Source: Clostridium sp. (lineage in GTDB: Bacteria > Bacillota > Clostridia > Clostridiales > Clostridiaceae). Taken from it: a stretch of DNA of 55,362 bases. Below, one piece after another: positions 49,867-55,362 of this stretch. The number at the start of each line of letters is the position of its first letter. Positions within the stretch are counted from its first letter, which is position 1. The DNA lies in contig NZ_JARHZJ010000023.1 in assembly GCF_029258205.1 (NCBI RefSeq), positions 1 through 55,362 on the forward strand, in the 5' to 3' direction. The notes beneath the pieces are model-generated. The model made no database searches, had not been told where the DNA came from, and saw only the letters and a program-made list of their open reading frames with translations. The position numbers and the translations under genes were made by a program.

Positions 49867-51234
49867 TTATCTATTAACCATTTTTTTAGGTTCTCCAGTA
49901 ATTGATGGATTTCCACCATTACTCCAACCAATCCATCCATCGCTATATATAGATGTATTTTTAAGTCCCATTACATTAGCATAAGTATAAACCTCGGCTG
50001 CACGCCATCCACTTCCACACATAAATATAAGATTATTTTTTATATTTATTCCTTGATCTTCCCACATTTTTTCTATTTCATATCCATTTCTCATTGTATT
50101 ATCTACATTTCTATAATACTCTAAAGAGGTTGGACCACTTACTCCTGCATATCCAAAAACAGCCCCTTCTATACGACCTTTTTTATCATGATAGCTATAT
50201 CCTGATATTTTACCTATATATTCCTCCCAAGTACGATTATCAATTAAAGTAAAATCAGGTTTTTTAAGATCTTCCTTAAGCTCTGGTATAGTAGTAATTA
50301 CTTCAGGATCTGCTGGTATATTAACACCAAAATCTCCTCCTGGAGTTTTGGGATTAATCTTAGTTTCTAATTCATATCCAGCACTAGTCCAAGCTCCATC
50401 TCCTCCATTTAATACTCTTACATCTTTAACTCCCATATATTTAAGAACACTAGCTAAACGATAATCCGCCATTTGCTCAGCACCTGTAAGAATTATTGTA
50501 TCATCTTTATTAATACCATAATCTAAAGCAAATTGAGTTAATATCTTGTCATCTGCAAGCATCCAAGTTGGAGGTGGTTCTATAGTATCTGTATTTATAT
50601 GTACACTTGTAGGAACATGTCCCTTCCCATATGTTTGATTTTCATCTCCCCAACTAGCCTCAAATACTTTTATATTTTTAGCATTCTCAAAAGTTTCTGG
50701 TTTATTTCCATCAATAACTTCTTTTAATATTTTAGCAGGAACTATTAGACTATAATCTTCATATTTTTCTAAAGGAAGATCTTTGTCACTAGCCCATTCT
50801 TTGATATTATATGAATAAAGATTTTTATATCCTTTTTTTGAAAGATAATCAGCAACAACCTTAGAATCTTCTCCATTAGCATCATATAATATTATGTTCT
50901 TATCTGTAGTTATTTCTTTAGTTTTTAAAGCTTCATCTAATTTCTTTTCTTTATCTTTAGCATCAAATTTTATCCAGTTTGCAGAAAAATCCTTTGAATT
51001 TGGAATGTGTCCTCCCCTAGCTTCATCATATAATACCCATCCATTATATGAATCACTTAAACGTGTATCAACAGCTATCCAAGATTTATCTTTTAAATTT
51101 TCTTGTACTTCTTTTGTGCTTAAAGATTTAATAGAAACACTTGTTTCTTTAATTTTATTGCTAGAACAACCCATAAAAGTTACAGTCGTAGATACTGCTA
51201 TTACACCTAAAGTTAATTTTTTTAATAAACTCAT
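49867..51234 (-). CDS. Triple-rhodanese lipoprotein (thiosulfate sulfurtransferase-like)
   Basis: A 455-residue exported lipoprotein: the signal MSLLKKLTLGVIAVSTTVTF ends at a lipobox with Cys23 (FMGCSS). Three rhodanese-like domains follow, at about 35-140, 150-280 and 300-450. Only the third has an obvious catalytic cysteine loop (FMCGSGWRAAEVYTYAN); the first two lack it and are probably structural. Rhodaneses move sulfane sulfur, for example from thiosulfate to cyanide or thiols. The ATG at 51234 follows AAGGAGGGAAAT; the longer upstream frame has no site and would hide the signal peptide. Confidence 0.85.
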   Translation of the reverse strand: MSLLKKLTLGVIAVSTTVTFMGCSSNKIKETSVSIKSLSTKEVQENLKDKSWIAVDTRLSDSYNGWVLYDEARGGHIPNSKDFSANWIKFDAKDKEKKLDEALKTKEITTDKNIILYDANGEDSKVVADYLSKKGYKNLYSYNIKEWASDKDLPLEKYEDYSLIVPAKILKEVIDGNKPETFENAKNIKVFEASWGDENQTYGKGHVPTSVHINTDTIEPPPTWMLADDKILTQFALDYGINKDDTIILTGAEQMADYRLASVLKYMGVKDVRVLNGGDGAWTSAGYELETKINPKTPGGDFGVNIPADPEVITTIPELKEDLKKPDFTLIDNRTWEEYIGKISGYSYHDKKGRIEGAVFGYAGVSGPTSLEYYRNVDNTMRNGYEIEKMWEDQGINIKNNLIFMCGSGWRAAEVYTYANVMGLKNTSIYSDGWIGWSNGGNPSITGEPKKMVNR

Positions 51235-51565
51235 ATTTCCCTCCTTAGCTTTATTAATTTTTACTAATTTTAGTATCATTAAAAATGATATCAAATTTAT
51301 ATTATTTAGTAAATAACTAATAAAAATTATTAGTTTCATACTAAAATATTAATTTCATTAAATTTATTATTATATTTTCAACGAAATATATTTATTTTAT
51401 CAGTTTTTCTTTTTACCAAAATATTTTTATGAGCATTTTTAAGCATTTTTCGACTAATTTATTACATTGAGTAAATTTAACCAATTAAAGTACATTTTAA
51501 AAAAGATTTTTTTACAAATATGGAGTATCATAAAAATATAAATATTAGTTGAGGTGAATTTTTTT

Positions 51566-52750
51566 ATGGAATTTAATAAAAATATAGTAAAGTCAATAGC
51601 TGAACACCTTTCAGATAGACCATTTAGTTTAGAATATTGGGATGGAGAAATCATTAATTATGGTAATGGTGATCCTGAATTCAAAGTTATTATAAAAAAC
51701 TTTCCAAGCAAAAAAGAACTTTTAGCAGATCCTAGTTTAGCTTTAGGTGAAGCGTATATGAAAGGTGATATTGATATAGAAGGTGATCTTCAAAAATTCT
51801 TTGAAAGTATTATCCGTAATAAAGATAGCTTTATGAACAAGAATACAGTATTTAAACTTGCTTCTAAAATAAAAGCTCCATCTTTATTAAAATCAAAAAA
51901 AGATATAGCACATCACTATGATATAGGTAATGATTTCTATAGTTTATGGTTAGATAAAACAATGAGTTATTCATGTGGATATTTTAAAAATCCAACAGAT
52001 ACACTTTATGATGCTCAGATGAATAAAATACATCACATATTAAAGAAACTTAACTTAAAAGAAGGTCAACATTTATTAGATATAGGATGTGGTTGGGGTT
52101 ACTTAATAATAGAAGCTGCTAAACTTTATAAAGTAAAAGCTTTAGGTATTACTCTTAGTGAAGAACAATTTAAGAAAGCTAAAGAAAGAATAAAACAAGA
52201 AGGACTTGAAGATTTAGTTGATGTTCAATTAATGGATTATAGAAATTTAGAAAAATCCAACTTAGAATTTGATAGAGTTGTTAGTGTTGGTATGGCAGAA
52301 CATGTTGGTCACACTAACTTACCTTTATTCTTTAAAAATGTTAATTCTGTGTTAAAAGAAAGTGGATTATTCCTATTACATAACATAACTAATCTAGTAG
52401 AAACAGAAGGAAACAAGTGGATCACAACATATATATTCCCAGGTGGATATGTTCCAACATTAAGAGAAGAGCTTAATATTGCAGCAGATCTTAACTTCCG
52501 TACATTAGATGTAGAAAGTTTAAGACTTCATTATATGAGAACATTAGAAGAATGGTCTAAAAACTTTATGAATCATTTAGATGAAGAAAAAGAAATGTTT
52601 GATGATGAATTCTTAAGAATGTGGCATTTATATCTTGCTACTTGTGCAGCTGCATTCCATTACTGGGATATTGATATACACCAAATCCTATTCTCAAAAG
52701 GAATAAATAATACTCTTCCTATGACAAGAAAATATTTATATGAAGACTAA
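51566..52750 (+). CDS. cfa: Cyclopropane-fatty-acyl-phospholipid synthase
   Basis: Adds a methylene from SAM across double bonds of membrane lipid acyl chains. The 394-residue protein has the N-terminal lipid-binding domain, HHYDIGNDFYSLWLDKTMSYSCGYF, SAM motif LLDIGCGWGYLIIEAA, and MAEHVGHTNLPLFF and YIFPGGYVPT. The ATG at 51566 follows GAGGTGA; the GTG 12 bases upstream belongs to that site. A strong terminator follows. Confidence 0.94.
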   Translation: MEFNKNIVKSIAEHLSDRPFSLEYWDGEIINYGNGDPEFKVIIKNFPSKKELLADPSLALGEAYMKGDIDIEGDLQKFFESIIRNKDSFMNKNTVFKLASKIKAPSLLKSKKDIAHHYDIGNDFYSLWLDKTMSYSCGYFKNPTDTLYDAQMNKIHHILKKLNLKEGQHLLDIGCGWGYLIIEAAKLYKVKALGITLSEEQFKKAKERIKQEGLEDLVDVQLMDYRNLEKSNLEFDRVVSVGMAEHVGHTNLPLFFKNVNSVLKESGLFLLHNITNLVETEGNKWITTYIFPGGYVPTLREELNIAADLNFRTLDVESLRLHYMRTLEEWSKNFMNHLDEEKEMFDDEFLRMWHLYLATCAAAFHYWDIDIHQILFSKGINNTLPMTRKYLYED

Positions 52751-52782
52751 TTTATGAAACAAGTGAAAAATTTAATTTAAAT

Positions 52783-52816
52783 AAAAAATCCAACTTTATT
52801 TTAAGTTGGATTTTTT
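52783..52816. terminator. Bidirectional terminator after cfa
   Basis: AAAAAATCCAACTT (52783-52796) pairs perfectly with AAGTTGGATTTTTT (52803-52816) with a 6-base loop. Confidence 0.92.
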
Positions 52817-52847
52817 ATTTACATGTTTTCAAATATTGATTTTAATA

Positions 52848-52949
52848 TTAATGTTGAATTTTTAACTCCCACAGGTATAAACTTTTAAGATAAAGCTTAT
52901 AATTAATATATCTAATAATACACTTGTTGTCTTTTTTAATAATATTCAA
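52848..52949 (-). CDS. Possible small peptide gene, frame uncertain
   Basis: AGGAGGGACAAA stands before TTG at 52949, an unusually good site in an otherwise empty gap (52817-53097). The frame gives 33 residues starting MNIIKKDNKCIIRYINYK. If one A of the AAAAAA run is skipped, a more natural hydrophobic peptide appears, KKTTSVLLDILIISFILKVY followed by TCGS (end at 52862), like a signal or membrane peptide. Upstream, GCATAAAT occurs twice and AATTAT/ATAATT dyads flank it (about 52972-53018). It could be a real, slipped or decayed micropeptide gene. Confidence 0.3.
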   Translation of the reverse strand: MNIIKKDNKCIIRYINYKLYLKSLYLWELKIQH

Positions 52950-53097
52950 TTTGTCCCTCCTAAAAGCATTTATGCGAATTATATATATTTTTTAATATAA
53001 ATAATTCGTATTTATGCGGACAATTATACAAAATATTTTTAAAATTACAAGTATTTTTGTATTTTTAAATAAAACATATAATAAATTAATAACAAAC

Positions 53098-53138
53098 AAA
53101 AAGAGAGGAAAGTAATTTAAAAACTCTCCTCTCTTTTT
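53098..53138 (-). terminator. Terminator after the methyltransferase gene
   Basis: AAAAAGAGAGGA (53098-53109) pairs perfectly with TCCTCTCTTTTT (53127-53138), symmetrical and able to act both ways. Confidence 0.85.
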
Positions 53139-53237
53139 CAAAAACTTATTAATTTAAAATTTTTGATTTGATGAATTCTATAGTTATCTTAAAATATCCA
53201 TCAAATCACAAATTTACTTAAATTAAAAGTACATTAA

Positions 53238-54404
53238 TTATATTAAGTTATCATTCTCTAAAAGCTTATATAATGTTGGACTTAAATTAAACTCATCTAT
53301 AAGATTATTAACCTCATTTAAAGATTTTTCTTTCTTATCATTAGAAATATTTCCTTTAATTGCTCTTATTAATATATTTTTAGGTGAATGTGCTATATCT
53401 ATAAACTCTAAAAGTTGAGTTTTATATCCTGCACATTCTAAAAGATTAGCTCTAACTGAATCGGTCATAAGTGCTGATATTCTTTCTTTAATTATTCCAT
53501 AATTAGTAAGTATAGAAAACTTTTCACTTTCTATTTGACTATTAAATTCATGTTGACAGCAAGGAACTGAAAATATCATTTTACTATTCCACTTTATTGC
53601 ATTATATAAAGCATAATCTGTAGCTGTATCACAAGCATGTAATGTTATTACCATATCTACTTTATTATTATATTTAAATCCACTTATATCTCCAAGTTCA
53701 AAATGTAAATTTTCATAATTATATTTTTTAGCTATTTCATTACATTTCTTTATGACATCAGCCTTTAAATCTAATCCTATCATATTAACTTTTATATTTT
53801 TAATCTCAACAAAATAATAATATAATATAAATGTTAAATACGACTTACCACATCCAAAATCTAATATTGTAAGCTCTTTTTGATCTATCTTCTTTATTTC
53901 ATCATCTATTATTTCTATAAATCTATTTATTTGCTTGTACTTATCATATTTAGAGTTTATAACCTTTCCCTCTTTAGTAAAAACTCCCAAATCTATAAGA
54001 GGCTCTATAATCATTCCCTCTTCTAATATGTAATTTTTCTTTCTATTATGTCCTTTCTTAGCAATTTTTAAAGTCTCATTATTTTTCTTAATCCCTAAAA
54101 ATACTTTTCCCTTTTTAGAAACTTTAAGATCGAAAGAACTTTCTTTAGAAAAAGCATTTAATTGCTTGTATTTAGAAACAAATAATTCTTCTACCTTTTC
54201 TTTAAGCTCTTTTTTTTCTATATTTTCATGAAAAACTTGTTTTTCAGTATATTTCTCTATTTGATAAAAATCCTTTTTATTTTTTTCCTTAAGCTGAAAC
54301 ACTATTTTTTTATATTCACTATCCTTATTTAATTTATTACTAATTACTAGTTTTATAATTTCCTCTTCTGTAACCTTATCAATTGCTTTTATTAAATCAT
54401 CCAT
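53238..54404 (-). CDS. SAM-dependent methyltransferase, Methyltransf_32 type
   Basis: A 388-residue protein. The N-terminal 180 residues are Lys/Glu-rich and unlike known domains. The C-terminal part is a Rossmann methyltransferase with ILDFGCGKSYLTFILYYY, MIGLDLKADVIKKCNEIA, LHACDTATDYALYNAI and the SVPCCQHE motif that marks Methyltransf_32 proteins, some of which act on RNA or protein. The target is unknown. The ATG at 54404 after AAGGTGA is preferred over 54446, which has no ribosome binding site. Confidence 0.83.
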   Translation of the reverse strand: MDDLIKAIDKVTEEEIIKLVISNKLNKDSEYKKIVFQLKEKNKKDFYQIEKYTEKQVFHENIEKKELKEKVEELFVSKYKQLNAFSKESSFDLKVSKKGKVFLGIKKNNETLKIAKKGHNRKKNYILEEGMIIEPLIDLGVFTKEGKVINSKYDKYKQINRFIEIIDDEIKKIDQKELTILDFGCGKSYLTFILYYYFVEIKNIKVNMIGLDLKADVIKKCNEIAKKYNYENLHFELGDISGFKYNNKVDMVITLHACDTATDYALYNAIKWNSKMIFSVPCCQHEFNSQIESEKFSILTNYGIIKERISALMTDSVRANLLECAGYKTQLLEFIDIAHSPKNILIRAIKGNISNDKKEKSLNEVNNLIDEFNLSPTLYKLLENDNLI

Positions 54405-54639
54405 TAAACTCACCTTACAATCTATTATTAAAGTTAAACTTAACATATATCTAAACTTAACTTGCTATATAATATAATACATAAGATTTAAATATATATC
54501 AAATATGAGTTTATAATTTAGATAATTAAAATAAAAATAGTTCATTAAATAAAATGTACTCTATAGAATAGACAGTTTAAAAAAAACTATTCTATGAGGT
54601 ATTTTTATGTATAATTAAATAATAGAAATTTTAGGCATG
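54405..54639. other. AT-rich gap with one hairpin
   Basis: ATAGAATAG (54563-54571) and CTATTCTAT (54587-54595) form a 9-bp stem with an A-rich loop. Nothing else is recognised; it separates the methyltransferase from the insertion-sequence remnants. Confidence 0.4.
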
Positions 54640-55007
54640 TACCGTGTTCATTCTGCCAGTAAAAGATGACGCTTCGCATTTCGAAGAAATGGAACTAATA
54701 GCCTTCAAGATACAAGAAAATTTAATACAGGCAGACCTACTGAAAAAGAATTATCTCTTAAATAAAAATATGAAAAACTCCAATCCAAGATATTATTATT
54801 ATTAGAAGCTGAAAATCAACTATTAAAAAAGTTGGAAATACTAGAAAGGAGCGTGGAATTAGAAAAATAAAATTAATTACTTGACAAAAATTTATATTAA
54901 TTAAATCTATTTTACAAAAATACAATCTTAAGAATAAAATTAGTCATTTATGTGAATTAGTGGGCGTTTCACGTTCTGGATACTATAATGATGTTAGTAT
55001 AAAATAG
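54640..55007 (+). mobile_element. IS3-family (IS150-like) remnant, orfA end and orfB start
   Basis: From 54730 the frame reads GRPTEKELSLK, stop, KYEKLQSKILLLLEAENQLL and ends at 54870; this is the leucine-zipper end of an IS150-like OrfA with a nonsense mutation. From 54903 another frame reads KSILQKYNLKNKISHLCELV then GVSRSGYYNDVSIK before TAG at 55005, the typical start of the OrfB transposase. The catalytic DDE domain is absent, cut off by the next element. The element is dead. Confidence 0.72.
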
Positions 55008-55362
55008 TGGACACGTTTTATCGAACTAGGTAAAATAATATTTAGTTAGAGAAAGGAAGTGTTTCTACTATTGGTAGAGGTAAAAAATACACAGAGGGTT
55101 ACAAGGAAATGATATCAGATTTATATAAGTCTGGAATGACAATTTCTGAAATAAGTAGTGAATATGGCATAGCAAAATCAACTATAAATGGCTGGATAAA
55201 AGCTAACAAATAAATAAAAATATCTGAAGATGATGTCATAACATTGAAGTAAGTATCCAAATTAAAGAAAGAAACGGCTAGAATTAAAGAGGAAAATGAA
55301 ATATTATAGCGAAGAAAGCTTTAGCTAAAAAAGCTATAGCCATATTTGCGAAATAAGATTAG
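55008..55362 (+). mobile_element. Second IS3-family remnant: left end and decayed orfA, continuing beyond the window
   Basis: TGGACACGTTTTATC (from 55008) is probably the left terminal inverted repeat. The orfA begins at 55070 after AGGAAG, but its start codon reads ATT where ATG is expected. It continues GRGKKYTEGYKEMISDLYKS, helix-turn-helix SEYGIAKSTINGWIKANK, then stops (TAA, TAA, TAG) and a frameshift near KKAIAIFAK. It is not functional. Its end replaces the rest of the preceding element, so it inserted into it or recombined with it. Confidence 0.72.

Noticed and set aside
49866..49940. Longer N-terminus for the small membrane protein, overlapping the rhodanese gene
   Set aside because: The extra residues are the out-of-frame reading of the conserved rhodanese C-terminus; the ATG one base after the stop is the natural coupled start.

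Overview
The window is very AT-rich, and its gene content and order point to the genus Clostridium sensu stricto, most likely Clostridium perfringens or a close relative. Supporting signs are strong AGGAGG-type ribosome binding sites, frequent TTG starts, an archaeal-type PEP carboxylase, the mutS-mutL-miaA-hfq cluster, a single fab/acc operon under a MarR-type regulator, and pyruvate formate-lyase with its activase. The species is an inference from family knowledge; no search was run. I see no rRNA, tRNA or CRISPR array.

Layout. 1-3.4 kb: the C-terminal part of LexA, a coiled-coil protein and a PLP enzyme. 3.1-9.2 kb: hfq, miaA, mutL and mutS, read leftward as one operon. 9.4-12.4 kb: pflA and pflB, separated by a strong terminator hairpin. 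12.8-18.6 kb: an accessory region with a frameshifted lipoprotein gene, a membrane protein, a possible toxin-like micropeptide, a KAP-type P-loop NTPase broken by two in-frame stops, an intact ApeA-like HEPN protein (candidate abortive-infection nuclease), a compact intergenic block with nested stems that may be a structured RNA, and a tyrosine recombinase reduced to its N-terminal half. Imperfect direct repeats (13907-13992 and 18468-18547) bracket most of it, and one of them contains the recombinase ribosome binding site inside a 20-bp stem. This is the most interesting part of the window.

18.6-30.7 kb is mostly housekeeping: PEP carboxylase, miaB, ispH, cmk, a flavoprotein, an RpiR regulator, an MnmM-like methylase, an RluB-type pseudouridine synthase and an endonuclease-IV-like TIM barrel. 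Gene remnants and a 49-residue small protein lie between them. 30.8-31.5 kb has a divergent pair, a Cys/Gly-rich small protein and a PadR regulator. 31.6-40.2 kb is the type II fatty-acid synthesis operon fabT-fabH-fabD-fabG-fabF-accB-fabZ-accC-accD-accA. It has two TTTGATATTCAAA-type operators at its promoter but no acyl carrier protein or enoyl-ACP reductase gene. 40.2-54.4 kb holds dCMP deaminase, alanine racemase, an NfeD/SPFH pair, NAD synthetase, a TPR membrane protein, a PHP phosphatase, a DUF1292 protein, a triple-rhodanese lipoprotein coupled to a membrane protein, cyclopropane-fatty-acid synthase and a methyltransferase. The right end (54.6-55.4 kb) is two decayed IS3-family elements abutting each other.

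Working together: the fab/acc operon and cfa build and modify membrane lipids; mutS/mutL and lexA belong to DNA repair; miaA, miaB, MnmM and RluB modify RNA; PFL and PEP carboxylase belong to anaerobic pyruvate and C4 metabolism. Most genes read leftward, and most transcription units end in recognisable hairpin terminators.
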